Source: an uncultured Pelagibacteraceae bacterium (GTDB lineage Bacteria; Pseudomonadota; Alphaproteobacteria; Pelagibacterales; Pelagibacteraceae). Taken from it: DNA of 64,000 nucleotides. Both the position numbers and the translations under genes were made by a program. Below are positions 20,079-29,981 of the stretch, one piece after another (the stretch's first letter is position 1; every line of letters begins with the position of its first letter). The stretch covers positions 62,001 to 126,000 of the forward strand of contig CACNTN010000001.1 of assembly GCA_902623395.1 (NCBI GenBank). Reading direction: 5' to 3'. The notes beneath the pieces are model-generated. The model saw nothing but the letters and a program-made list of their open reading frames with translations, was not told the origin of the DNA and did not search any database.

Positions 20079-20375
20079 ATGAAATTTAGACCTCTGCACG
20101 ACCGTGTGCTTATTAAAGTGCTGGACAGCGAAGAAAAAACCGCTGGCGGAATCATAATACCAGACACAGCGAAAGAAAAACCTCAAGAGGGTGAGGTTGT
20201 AGCTGTTGGACCTGGCTCTAAAAATGAAGAAGGAAAAGTTGCTCCAATGGACGTAAAAATAGGAGATATAGTTCTTTTTGGAAAATGGTCTGGAACCGAA
20301 GTTAAAATTGACGGTAAAGAATACAGTATTATGAAAGAATCAGACATAATGGGAATTTCAAAAAGTAAAAAATAA
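20079..20375 (+). CDS. groES: co-chaperonin GroES
   Basis: 98-residue GroES, the heptameric lid of the chaperonin. It begins [13 protein letters not shown] and contains the mobile-loop region [21 protein letters not shown], followed by [18 protein letters not shown]. The preceding sequence carries an RpoH-type promoter and a good Shine-Dalgarno site. groEL follows after 18 bases with its own Shine-Dalgarno (AGGAG), so the pair is an operon. Codon use is less A-rich than in neighbouring genes, as expected for a highly expressed gene. Confidence 0.98.
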   Translation: MKFRPLHDRVLIKVLDSEEKTAGGIIIPDTAKEKPQEGEVVAVGPGSKNEEGKVAPMDVKIGDIVLFGKWSGTEVKIDGKEYSIMKESDIMGISKSKK

Positions 20376-20384
20376 ACTTTGTAG

Positions 20385-22052
<1,668 letters not shown>

Positions 22053-22733
22053 TCACCCACCTAAAGATTTTAAAAAAGGCTGCAATTTTGCAGCCTTTTT
22101 TTTTGCAATAAACAAACATGCTCTTGAGCTAAGTATCAATCCATCTTTAAGAACTCTTAGGTTATTGTCATCCAAAGTTTTCCCCGAAGATGTAATATCA
22201 GTAATTATCTCTGAAGAACCTATAAAAGGATATGTTTCTGTGGCACCAAGACTAGGTATCAATTTGTACTGGGTAACTCCTTTGGAAATCAAAAAATCAT
22301 TAGTTAAATTTGGATACTTAGTTGCAACTCTCAACCTAGTATTTCTTTTTGATCTTATATCAAATGATATTTCTTCGAGATCAGCAATTGTCTGTACATC
22401 TATCCAATCATCTGGAACAGCAATAACTAAGTTCGCATTCCCATAATCAAGTTTTTTTTGGATATTTATTTTATTTTGTAAATTTTTGTCTGATTCTTTT
22501 AAAAGATCTAGACCTGATATTCCAATATCTAAAGTTCCATCTCCTAGTCTTTGAATAATTTCTTTTGCGTGTAGAAATATAATTTTAACATTGGAATTAT
22601 TTTCGATAGTGCCAAAATAATTTCTTTCTTTTTCGCTTTGTATAATTTTCAACCTACTATCACTAAAAAATGATAATGATTTTTCTTTTAGTCGCCCTTT
22701 ACTTGGTAAACCTATTGTAATCAAGTCATTCAT
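22053..22733 (-). CDS. hisG: ATP phosphoribosyltransferase catalytic subunit (short form)
   Basis: 226-residue HisG of the short type, which catalyses the first step of histidine synthesis together with HisZ. Present: ITIGLPSKGRLKE at the N-terminus, the segment GDGTLDIGISGLDLL, and the PRPP-binding stretch SLGATETYPFIGSSEIITDIT. The regulatory C-terminal domain of long HisG is missing, as expected with hisZ next to it. It overlaps hisZ by four bases (ATGA). Its last codons double as the groEL/hisG terminator hairpin. Confidence 0.96.
   Translation of the reverse strand: MNDLITIGLPSKGRLKEKSLSFFSDSRLKIIQSEKERNYFGTIENNSNVKIIFLHAKEIIQRLGDGTLDIGISGLDLLKESDKNLQNKINIQKKLDYGNANLVIAVPDDWIDVQTIADLEEISFDIRSKRNTRLRVATKYPNLTNDFLISKGVTQYKLIPSLGATETYPFIGSSEIITDITSSGKTLDDNNLRVLKDGLILSSRACLFIAKKKAAKLQPFLKSLGG
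22072..22104. terminator. bidirectional intrinsic terminator of groEL and hisG, inside hisG coding sequence
   Basis: A GC-rich 7-bp stem, GGCTGCA and TGCAGCC around a four-base loop, at 22078-22095. It is flanked by a run of A on the left and a run of nine T on the right, so it works as a Rho-independent terminator on both strands. It starts 20 bases after the groEL stop and lies entirely within the last 17 codons of hisG, where it encodes KKAAKLQPFLK. Confidence 0.88.
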
Positions 22734-23767
22734 ATATTTTTTAAATTTATTGCTGCACCAACTGCAGGGATGCTCTTTTTAGCTCCTAAACTCTTTAGTA
22801 AATCATCATAACGACCGCCCGAAGCAATTTCTTTTGTGCCTGAAAATACTTCAAAAACAATTCCAGTATAATATTCAACATCCCTACCAAAGTTTGCAAC
22901 AAAATTGACATCTTGATTAAGTTTTTTCAAATTTTGAATAGATTTAAAATTTTTAAATATATTTTCTTTAAGGTTATTCTTTTTTGCAAAATTTAATAAT
23001 TCATCATCAAGTTTTGAAAGTTTACAATTAATTTTTAAAAAGGTTCTGATAATTTTCACAATTTTTTTTCCATTTGCAAACGATCTTGGGTCTTTTATCT
23101 TTTTATTAAATCTTTTTAAAATTTCAGATACTAACCTTCCGGCAATCACTTTATCTTGATCAAGTTTTTTCATTTCATAAAATCTTTTTTTATCTGCATC
23201 AAAAGTTACTGCATCAATATCTGTATTTTTTTCCAATCTCTTTAGAAGTTCTTCAAAATAACTTGGTCTCCAAAAGTGTCTAATTAATCTTAACTTCCAT
23301 CTTTCAGGCATCTCAAGAGCGTTAATTAAGTTTTTAAATAAGCTTATATCACCTACCTTAACCTTAATTTTTTTCATTTTAATTTTTTTTGCTGAGCTTA
23401 AGATTGTGCTAATTACTTTAAAATCATCCTTAATTAAGTTTTTTGAACCTAAAATTTCAATACCTAATTGATCATTAATAAAATTTGCACCTTTGCTGCC
23501 TGATCTTCTATATGCTTGACCAGAATAATAAATTTTTGAGGAAGTTTTTTTTTGTAAGAAACTTATACATGATGCGACTGTTAAGTCCGGTCTCAAACAC
23601 ATCGTTTTTCCGTCCTCTCTATCAAAAGTGAGCATTGAACTTCTAAATTTTTCACCAGATCTTTCGATGATATAATCTGAGTCTAAAAGAACATCAGGTT
23701 CCGATAAAACAAAACCATTTGTCTTAAAAGTTTTAATTATTACTTCAGATAATTTTTTTGATTTCAT
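22730..23767 (-). CDS. hisZ: ATP phosphoribosyltransferase regulatory subunit
   Basis: 345-residue HisRS-like paralogue that activates short HisG. It shows class II synthetase-like motifs without a full anticodon domain: MLTFDREDGKTMCLRPDLTV (motif 2 region), YYSGQAYRRSG, and FSGTKEIASGGRYDDLLKSLG near the end. It overlaps hisS by 23 bases upstream and hisG by 4 bases downstream, so hisS-hisZ-hisG form one transcription unit. The gene is more divergent and Lys-rich than hisS. Confidence 0.93.
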   Translation of the reverse strand: MKSKKLSEVIIKTFKTNGFVLSEPDVLLDSDYIIERSGEKFRSSMLTFDREDGKTMCLRPDLTVASCISFLQKKTSSKIYYSGQAYRRSGSKGANFINDQLGIEILGSKNLIKDDFKVISTILSSAKKIKMKKIKVKVGDISLFKNLINALEMPERWKLRLIRHFWRPSYFEELLKRLEKNTDIDAVTFDADKKRFYEMKKLDQDKVIAGRLVSEILKRFNKKIKDPRSFANGKKIVKIIRTFLKINCKLSKLDDELLNFAKKNNLKENIFKNFKSIQNLKKLNQDVNFVANFGRDVEYYTGIVFEVFSGTKEIASGGRYDDLLKSLGAKKSIPAVGAAINLKNI

Positions 23768-25079
23768 TAACTAATTCTTTTATTTCAATTGATTTTTCTT
23801 TACCTGAGCTTAGGTTTCTTAAAGTTGGCTTCCCTGATTTAATTTCATTGTCACCATATAAAATAACCGCAGGGGACTTTATTTTATTTGCATACTCCAT
23901 TTGTTTTTTTAATTTACTTTCTCCAGGATAAATTTCGGTACTAACTCCAGCCTTTCTTAATATAGTTTGAATATCTATATAGTCTTTCATTGAATTTTTA
24001 TCGAAAAAACAGATCACTACTGGTTTAGATTGCTTTACTTTAAATTCCTTTTTTTGCATTAAAGCATAAACTAAACGATCCAGGCCAATAGATATTCCTG
24101 TAGCTGGAGCATCATAATTACCAAAATTATTTACTAAATTATCGTATCTCCCTCCACCACCTATGGATCCAAATTGAATTATTTGCCCTTTATTGTTTGT
24201 TACATCAAATTTTAGATACACCTCAAAAATTGCTCCAGTATAATATTCTAGTCCTCGAATAACTGATGGATCGAATTCAAAATTATTAAAATTGTAATTC
24301 TTAAAAATTTTTAATATCTCAACTAAATCCTCAGTTTCAGGAGAATTCCTCTTAAGTGTTTCCTCTATCGTTTTTATATCCTCCGGCTTTAAATTTGCAC
24401 CTTTTGTGAAATCACCAGATTTATCTTTTCTTCCCTCGCCTAATAATTCTTTTACTCCATTCCAACCAAGTCTATCAATTTTATCTAAGGCTCTAAGCAC
24501 GGTAAGTTTTTTTTGATTGTCATTTATATTTATTTTTTTGAATAATTCTTCAGTGATTTTCCTAGATGAAATCTTTATTATATATTCTGATTCTGCAAGA
24601 CCACACTTTTCAAGAATCTCTGAAATCATGACACATAACTCAGCATCTGCTTGTAAACTTTTTGTTCCTACAAAATCAGCATCGAATTGTAAAAATTCTC
24701 TAAATCTGCCAGGACCTGGTTTTTCATTTCTCCAAACAGTGCCTAGTTGATATCTTTTAAATGGCTTTGGAATCTCTAAATAATTTTTTGCAACGTATCT
24801 AGCAAGTGGAGCTGTGAGATCATATCTTAAGGATAACCACTTATTTTCATCCTTAAATGAAAATACGCCTTCATCAGGTCTATCTTTATCAGGCAAAAAT
24901 TTTCCAATACTATCAGAATACTCAAAACTTGGAGTTTCGAGATATTGAAAACCGTATTTGATCATAACCTCTTTAATATTAGAAATTATAAAATCACGTA
25001 CGATTAATTCTTTTTCTTGTCTGTCTACAAACCCTAATGGAAGTTCTTTAGAGGGTTTGTTTTTTTTTTCTTTTGTCAT
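23745..25079 (-). CDS. hisS: histidyl-tRNA synthetase (alphaproteobacterial type)
   Basis: 444-residue class II synthetase. Motif 2 region LRYDLTAPLARYVAK and WRNEKPGPGRFREFLQFDADFVG, the histidine-specific loops RGLEYYTGAIFEVY and GGGGRYDNLVNNFG, motif 3 TGISIGLDRL, and a C-terminal anticodon-binding domain are all visible. The open frame runs on to 25145, but its first 22 codons are a translation of the tRNA-His gene; the ATG at 25079 fits the family. This puts the start 4 bases after the tRNA CCA end, with no Shine-Dalgarno outside the tRNA. It pairs with a tRNA-His lacking the usual G-1. Confidence 0.95.
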   Translation of the reverse strand: MTKEKKNKPSKELPLGFVDRQEKELIVRDFIISNIKEVMIKYGFQYLETPSFEYSDSIGKFLPDKDRPDEGVFSFKDENKWLSLRYDLTAPLARYVAKNYLEIPKPFKRYQLGTVWRNEKPGPGRFREFLQFDADFVGTKSLQADAELCVMISEILEKCGLAESEYIIKISSRKITEELFKKININDNQKKLTVLRALDKIDRLGWNGVKELLGEGRKDKSGDFTKGANLKPEDIKTIEETLKRNSPETEDLVEILKIFKNYNFNNFEFDPSVIRGLEYYTGAIFEVYLKFDVTNNKGQIIQFGSIGGGGRYDNLVNNFGNYDAPATGISIGLDRLVYALMQKKEFKVKQSKPVVICFFDKNSMKDYIDIQTILRKAGVSTEIYPGESKLKKQMEYANKIKSPAVILYGDNEIKSGKPTLRNLSSGKEKSIEIKELVNEIKKII

Positions 25080-25083
25080 TGTT

Positions 25084-25160
25084 TGGTACAGCAGGGTGGA
25101 TTCGAACCACCGACCCCTAGTTCCACAAACTAGTGCTCTAACCAACTGAGCTACTGCTGC
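25084..25160 (-). tRNA. tRNA-His (anticodon GTG), G1:U72 and A73, no encoded G-1
   Basis: A complete 77-base cloverleaf. Acceptor GCAGCAG pairs with CTGCTGT; D-stem GCTC/GAGC; anticodon arm CTAGT-TTGTGGA-ACTAG gives anticodon GTG; T-arm GGTGG-TTCGAAT-CCACC; discriminator A73; the CCA is encoded. The first pair is G1:U72 and the base before it is T, so the extra G-1 and C73 of most bacterial tRNA-His are absent. This is the pattern known from Caulobacter and many other alphaproteobacteria with a divergent HisRS. Confidence 0.97.
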
Positions 25161-25207
25161 ATCCCTATTATTTTTATCTTAATTTTAATTAAATTTATAT
25201 ATTTTTG

Positions 25208-25213
25208 ATTATA
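25208..25213 (-). promoter_or_regulatory. possible -10 box for tRNA-His/hisS operon
   Basis: TATAAT on the minus strand, about 48 bases upstream of the tRNA 5' end. No good -35 box stands at the usual distance, so support is only moderate. Confidence 0.4.
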
Positions 25214-25293
25214 AGCTAAGCAACAGCCTAGCGTGCATTCTGTGCGAATGTGATCTAATTGTAGAAATGACTTTCGTTTTTATAATCATGATT

Positions 25294-25407
25294 CTTAATC
25301 TAAAAAATAATTGTGACTTTTTCAAGATGAAATTAGCGGGACAATAAAAATAGTAAAAGCTACAGTTAATGTCCCGATAATCAGTGATTTTGGAAATTTA
25401 GATTAAG
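25294..25407 (-). ncRNA. candidate structured RNA at the 3' end of cspA
   Basis: Two nested inverted repeats lie downstream of, and partly within, the end of cspA. The outer pair is 11 bases, CTTAATCTAAA on the minus-strand RNA (25407-25397) with TTTAGATTAAG (25304-25294); it includes the cspA stop codon. The inner pair is CGGGACA with TGTCCCG (25376-25370 and 25343-25337), unusually GC-rich for this genome. There is no run of T after it. It could be a 3'-UTR stabiliser or a separate small RNA; chance pairing of the AT-rich outer arm is possible. The rest of the 25161-25402 gap shows no gene. Confidence 0.35.
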
Positions 25408-25615
25408 ATGTTTTCTGCAGTTTTACTGCTGAAGGACCTTTTTCTGTGCTCTCCACTTCAAACGTTAACTCATCACCCTCGTTTAAATATTTTAAACCAG
25501 CTTCTCTTACCGCAGAAGAATGGACGAACACGTCTTTTTCTTTGTCTTCTCTTTCAATGAAACCATATCCTTTAGTGCCATTGAACCACTTTACTTTTCC
25601 TTTTAGTGTACTCAT
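25403..25615 (-). CDS. cspA: cold-shock domain protein
   Basis: 70-residue single cold-shock domain protein, an RNA chaperone that binds single-stranded nucleic acid. RNP1 is KGYGFIER and RNP2 is VFVHSSAV, within the OB-fold starting [16 protein letters not shown] Shine-Dalgarno-like AAGGAAG lies about ten bases before the ATG, and a perfect hairpin lies further upstream in the leader. The stop codon falls inside the outer arm of a possible 3' RNA structure. It is flanked by gaps that are long for this window, fitting a separately regulated gene. Confidence 0.95.
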   Translation of the reverse strand: MSTLKGKVKWFNGTKGYGFIEREDKEKDVFVHSSAVREAGLKYLNEGDELTFEVESTEKGPSAVKLQKTS

Positions 25616-25645
25616 ATTATTTATACTTCCTTATTATTATTAACT

Positions 25646-25668
25646 TTAACTAATTAAAAATTAGTTAA
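25646..25668 (-). promoter_or_regulatory. perfect hairpin in the cspA leader
   Basis: TTAACTAATT and AATTAGTTAA form a perfect 10-bp inverted repeat with a three-base loop, about 31 bases upstream of the cspA start. All pairs except two are A:T, so it would melt easily; a temperature-dependent leader structure is one possible role, an operator another. It is followed by AAGGAAG as ribosome binding site. Confidence 0.5.
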
Positions 25669-25747
25669 TGCTTCTTAAATAGATTTGAACAATAAAAGTC
25701 AATGGGAAAAAATATTATTTGATTGAATTGTTTTTTTGCAACAATAC

Positions 25748-26854
25748 CTAAAATAGCAGAGTAATTAAGCTAGTTAGGCCTAATAATGCTATTCCTGCAT
25801 AGATAAGTTTATTTTTTTCTACATGAGATATAATTTTATGTAAATTTGCCTCTTTGTAGCTTAATCCCCCTCCCTCGAAATTGGTAGATTTGGTAAAACC
25901 TTGTCCCCTTCCAATTTGAAGAAATTTAGCTTTTCTATGATCGTAAATTTCATCTTTATTAAGATTTTCAAAACTTTTTAAATTCTTAATAATAGAATGT
26001 TTTATATCTGCAGCTATACTTTCTGGATCTCTGTGAGCTCCACCTAAAGGTTCAGAAATTATTTCATCTATAACTCCAAGTTTTAATAAATCCTTTGCAG
26101 TTAATTTCATTGCCTCAGCTGCTTGCAATGATTTACTTGGATCACGCCAAAGTATTGACGCGCATCCTTCAGGAGAAATTACTGAGTATATAGAATTTTC
26201 TAACATAATTACTTTATTTGATGAGGCTAAAGCTATAGCTCCTCCTGATCCACCCTCACCAATAATAATTGATAAATTCGGTACAGTTAATGACATACAG
26301 CATTCAATTGAGTTGGCGATTGCTGAGGCCTGTCCTCTTTGTTCAGCTCCTAAACCAGGATATGCTCCAGGTGTATCAATAAAGCTTACGACAGGAATTT
26401 GAAAACGATCGGCTAGCTTCATCAACCTAATACACTTTCTATATCCCTCAGGTCTCATCATTCCAAAATTTCTTTCAATTCTGCTATTAAGGTCTTCTCC
26501 CTTTTCTTGACCTATAATTAAAACCGATTTATTTTCAATTAATCCGAATCCAGCAATAACAGATTTATCATCACCAAAATAGCGATCGCCAGATAGTAGT
26601 GTAAATTGAGAAAATATTTTTTTAATATAAAAATTTGCTCTTGGCCTGTCTTCATGTCTTGCTACCTGAGTTCTTTGCCAACTATTCAAATTAGCATAAG
26701 TTTCTTTTAATTTTTCATTTATTTCATTTTGAGTATTTTTGATTTTTTGTGTATCAACTTCAGAAATTCCCTCTGATCCAAATGGGCTTTTTAAACCGTC
26801 TACTTCTTGTTCGAGAGCTTTAATTTCTTTTTCAAATTCTAAATAATTTTTCAT
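25748..26854 (-). CDS. accA: acetyl-CoA carboxylase carboxyltransferase alpha subunit, with C-terminal membrane tail
   Basis: 368-residue AccA, which with AccD moves the carboxyl group from biotin to acetyl-CoA. Core motifs are clear: the N-terminal coiled region, FSQFTLLSGDRYFGDD, MRPEGYRKCIRLMKLADRF, FIDTPGAYPGLGAEQRGQ, GEGGSGGAIALASSNKV and SVISPEGCASILWRD. The usual enzyme is about 320 residues; here some 45 extra residues follow FLQIGR. They end in a hydrophobic stretch, KLIYAGIALLGLTSLITLLF, that looks like a single C-terminal membrane anchor. The partner accD is at 56144-57058. It is divergent from glcB. Confidence 0.95.
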   Translation of the reverse strand: MKNYLEFEKEIKALEQEVDGLKSPFGSEGISEVDTQKIKNTQNEINEKLKETYANLNSWQRTQVARHEDRPRANFYIKKIFSQFTLLSGDRYFGDDKSVIAGFGLIENKSVLIIGQEKGEDLNSRIERNFGMMRPEGYRKCIRLMKLADRFQIPVVSFIDTPGAYPGLGAEQRGQASAIANSIECCMSLTVPNLSIIIGEGGSGGAIALASSNKVIMLENSIYSVISPEGCASILWRDPSKSLQAAEAMKLTAKDLLKLGVIDEIISEPLGGAHRDPESIAADIKHSIIKNLKSFENLNKDEIYDHRKAKFLQIGRGQGFTKSTNFEGGGLSYKEANLHKIISHVEKNKLIYAGIALLGLTSLITLLF

Positions 26855-26912
26855 ATTGAGCCAATAATGCTACTATTAATGTATTATATTTAAATGTAAA
26901 GATCGGTTCACT

Positions 26913-29057
26913 ATGAGTATTACTAAGAAAAATGGCCTTAAAATAAGTACCAAGTTATTGAATTTCATTAATAATGAAGTTTTACCTGGAACTACTATTG
27001 AGCCTGAAAGATTCTGGAGTAATTTTGAAAAAACTGTACATGAGCTTGCTCCAATAAATAAAAATTTAATTCAGAAAAGAGAAGATATTCAAAAAAAAAT
27101 CGATGAATGGCATAAAAAAAATAGTGGTAAAGAATTTAATAAAAAAAAATACACGGAATTTCTTAAATCTATTTCCTATATTGTTGAAGAAAAAGGTGAC
27201 TTCAAAATTGAAACTAAAAATGTAGATCATGAAATTTCAACCATTGCAGGTCCACAACTAGTTGTTCCAGTAGATAATGCTAGATATGCTTTAAATGCTG
27301 CTAACGCCAGGTGGGGTAGCCTATATGATGCACTTTACGGAACTGATGTAATTCCAGGAAATAAAGGTGAAGATTTTAATAAAAAAAGGGCATTTGAGGT
27401 AATTGCTTACGTAAAAAAATTTTTAGATGATACTGTTCCCATTAATCAATCAAGTTGGTGTGAAGTATCAGGAATTAAAATTAAGGATAAAGATTTAGTA
27501 TTTTTGAGTAGTAACGGAGAGAAATATTTAAAAAATAAATATCAATTTGTAGGTTTCAACGGAGAAAAAGAAAAGCCAAGTACAATTCTTATTAAAAATA
27601 ATAATCTTCATATTGAAATTTCTATTAATCCCAATCAAACAGTTGGAAAATTAGATAAAGCAAATATTTCAGATGTTGTGGTTGAGTCTGCAATTTCTAC
27701 CATAGTAGATAATGAGGATTCCGTAGCTGCTGTTGATGATGAAGATAAAATTAAATGTTATCGCAATTGGCTTGGTTTAATGAAGGGTGATCTTATAGCT
27801 AAATTTGAAAAAAATGGAAAAAAAATCACAAGAAAACTTAATTCTGATCGAAGCTATACAGATAGAGATGGTAAAAAAATTAATCTTCACGGAAGAGCTT
27901 TATTATTAAATCGAAATGTCGGTCATTTAATGACTAATCCAGCGATCCTTTTAAAAGATGGCTCAGAAATACCAGAAGGTATTATGGATGCCTTTGTAGC
28001 AACTTTGTGTGCCCTTCATGATTTTAAAAATAAAAAAAATTCCAGAACTGGCTCTGTTTATATTGTAAAACCAAAAATGCATGGCCCAGACGAAGTAGCT
28101 TTTACTAACACACTATTTGAAAAAGTTGAGAAAGCATTAGATATAAAAAAATATTCAATCAAGGTTGGGATCATGGACGAAGAAAGAAGAACAACAGTGA
28201 ATCTAAAAGAATGTATTAGACAAGTAAAAAATAGAATTGTTTTTATTAATACTGGCTTCTTAGATCGAACTGGAGATGAGATGCACACATCTTTTGAAGC
28301 AGGCCCAATGATTTTTAAGGGTGAGATGAAAAAATCAACTTGGTTAGGAACATATGAGAATTGGAATATTGATGTTGGATTAAGTTGTGGATTTTCTGGT
28401 AAAGCTCAAATCGGTAAAGGAATGTGGGCTATGCCAGATCAGATGGCAGACATGATGGAACAAAAAATTGGACATCCTAAATCAGGAGCAAATTGTGCCT
28501 GGGTTCCCTCACCAACAGCTGCAACGTTACATTCTATGCATTATCATAAAGTAAATGTTTTTGAAGAACAAAAAAAAATTAATTCTAGAAATAAAGCTAA
28601 ATTAGAAGACATTTTAGAAATTCCAAAAGCAGATAGACCTAACTGGGCGTTAGAGGATATTAATCGTGAACTAGAAAACAATGCTCAAGGAATTCTAGGT
28701 TATGTTGTAAGATGGATTAACCAAGGTGTAGGTTGCTCCAAAGTACCAGATATTAATAACGTAGGACTTATGGAAGACCGAGCAACACTTAGAATTTCAT
28801 CTCAACATATAGCCAATTGGTTACATCATGGGATCTGTAAAAAAGATCAAGTCATGGAAGTGATGAAGAAAATGGCAAAAATTGTTGATGACCAAAATAA
28901 AGATGATCCAAGTTATCAAAAGATGTCTGATAATTTTGACAATTCCATAGCATTCTCAGCCGCTTGCGACCTTGTTTTTAAAGGAAGAGAGCAACCATCT
29001 GGTTATACGGAACCTTTGCTGCATAAAAAAAGATTGGAAAAAAAGAGCTTTAATTAA
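26913..29057 (+). CDS. glcB: malate synthase G
   Basis: 714-residue malate synthase G, condensing glyoxylate with acetyl-CoA to malate. It is about the usual 720 residues. Landmarks: [26 protein letters not shown] near residue 120, [14 protein letters not shown], the [16 protein letters not shown] segment with catalytic Arg and Glu, [21 protein letters not shown] with the metal-binding Glu/Asp region, and [21 protein letters not shown] near residue 530 with the family Cys. Only 58 bases separate it from the divergent accA start, which leaves no room for the glycine riboswitch known upstream of this gene in Pelagibacter. Its stop codon shares TTAA with the convergent recR stop. Confidence 0.97.
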   Translation: MSITKKNGLKISTKLLNFINNEVLPGTTIEPERFWSNFEKTVHELAPINKNLIQKREDIQKKIDEWHKKNSGKEFNKKKYTEFLKSISYIVEEKGDFKIETKNVDHEISTIAGPQLVVPVDNARYALNAANARWGSLYDALYGTDVIPGNKGEDFNKKRAFEVIAYVKKFLDDTVPINQSSWCEVSGIKIKDKDLVFLSSNGEKYLKNKYQFVGFNGEKEKPSTILIKNNNLHIEISINPNQTVGKLDKANISDVVVESAISTIVDNEDSVAAVDDEDKIKCYRNWLGLMKGDLIAKFEKNGKKITRKLNSDRSYTDRDGKKINLHGRALLLNRNVGHLMTNPAILLKDGSEIPEGIMDAFVATLCALHDFKNKKNSRTGSVYIVKPKMHGPDEVAFTNTLFEKVEKALDIKKYSIKVGIMDEERRTTVNLKECIRQVKNRIVFINTGFLDRTGDEMHTSFEAGPMIFKGEMKKSTWLGTYENWNIDVGLSCGFSGKAQIGKGMWAMPDQMADMMEQKIGHPKSGANCAWVPSPTAATLHSMHYHKVNVFEEQKKINSRNKAKLEDILEIPKADRPNWALEDINRELENNAQGILGYVVRWINQGVGCSKVPDINNVGLMEDRATLRISSQHIANWLHHGICKKDQVMEVMKKMAKIVDDQNKDDPSYQKMSDNFDNSIAFSAACDLVFKGREQPSGYTEPLLHKKRLEKKSFN

Positions 29058-29659
29058 TTACCAGTAACTGGAACCCGGTTTTTGAACGCAGAAAATAAAG
29101 TGCCATCATCTAGCTGTTCAATCTCACCTCCTACAGGCAAACCTTGTGCTAGTTTAGTAATTTTTAATTTATCATTTTTAATTGTGTCCTCAATATAATG
29201 GGCAGTAGTTTGTCCTTCTACAGTAGCGCTTGTAGCTATAATTACTTCTTTAAGGTTATTTTTTTTAATTCTTTTTACAAGCGAGTCGATTAATAAATTT
29301 TTTTGTTCATAATTTTCATTAGAATTTAATGTTCCTCCCAATATATGATAATGGCCTTTGTAGATATTAGCAGAGTCTATAACCCACATATCAGCTAGAT
29401 TTTCAACAACGCATATTTTATCATAAGATATATCTGATGAACAAATGCAAACTTTATCTATTATTTTTAAATTTCCACAATCTACACATCTTACAACTTT
29501 TTTATAAACTTGAGCTAAAGATTTAGCTAAAGGTTTAACCATATTATCTTTATTATTTATTAATTTAAGAATTATTCTTTTTGCAGACTTAGGTCCTAAT
29601 CCAGGCAATTTTGAAAATTGTTGAATTAATTCATTTATTTCTGGGATATCATTGTCCAT
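29054..29659 (-). CDS. recR: recombination mediator protein RecR
   Basis: 201-residue RecR, which with RecO and RecF loads RecA at gaps. An N-terminal HhH ([17 protein letters not shown]), a zinc-finger region, a TOPRIM domain ([42 protein letters not shown]) and the C-terminal [18 protein letters not shown] are all present. The zinc finger reads [18 protein letters not shown], so the second pair is C-x-C instead of the usual C-x2-C, an oddity. The start overlaps the ybaB stop as TAATG, and the 3' end shares its stop DNA with glcB. Confidence 0.95.
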   Translation of the reverse strand: MDNDIPEINELIQQFSKLPGLGPKSAKRIILKLINNKDNMVKPLAKSLAQVYKKVVRCVDCGNLKIIDKVCICSSDISYDKICVVENLADMWVIDSANIYKGHYHILGGTLNSNENYEQKNLLIDSLVKRIKKNNLKEVIIATSATVEGQTTAHYIEDTIKNDKLKITKLAQGLPVGGEIEQLDDGTLFSAFKNRVPVTGN

Positions 29660-29979
29660 TAGAAGGGAAGTTTAAAATCTATTGGTAAATTAAATCCTCC
29701 TGTAGCCTTTGAAAGCTCTTCAGCAGATTTTTTTTTTAAGTTTTCCTTTGCATTATTGTAAGCTGCTATAATTAGATCATTAATCATCTCTTGACTTTCT
29801 TTTTTAGCAGCATCGCTGATTAATATTGATTTAATTTCATAATCACCAGATAAAATTACTTTTACAAGATTTCCTCCAGCTTCTCCTTTTACTTCGATCT
29901 TTTTGATTTGATCTTGAACCTCTTTCATTTTTTCTTGCATAGCTTTAGCTTTTGATAGCATTTCAGAAAAATTAGTCAT
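29659..29979 (-). CDS. ybaB: YbaB/EbfC family nucleoid-associated protein
   Basis: 106-residue YbaB/EbfC protein, a small dimeric DNA-binding protein. It begins with a helical segment (MLSKAKAMQEKMKEVQDQIKK cut into its typical pattern of charged residues) followed by VKGEAGGNLVKVILSGDYEIKSI, and ends NLPIDFKLPF, all family hallmarks. It stands between dnaX and recR in the order dnaX-ybaB-recR conserved across bacteria. The gap to dnaX is two bases. Confidence 0.93.
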   Translation of the reverse strand: MTNFSEMLSKAKAMQEKMKEVQDQIKKIEVKGEAGGNLVKVILSGDYEIKSILISDAAKKESQEMINDLIIAAYNNAKENLKKKSAEELSKATGGFNLPIDFKLPF

Positions 29980-29981
29980 TA

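Noticed and set aside
25080..25145. N-terminal extension of hisS through the tRNA-His gene
   Set aside because: The 22 extra codons are a translation of the tRNA sequence and do not match HisRS; the ATG at 25079 fits the family.
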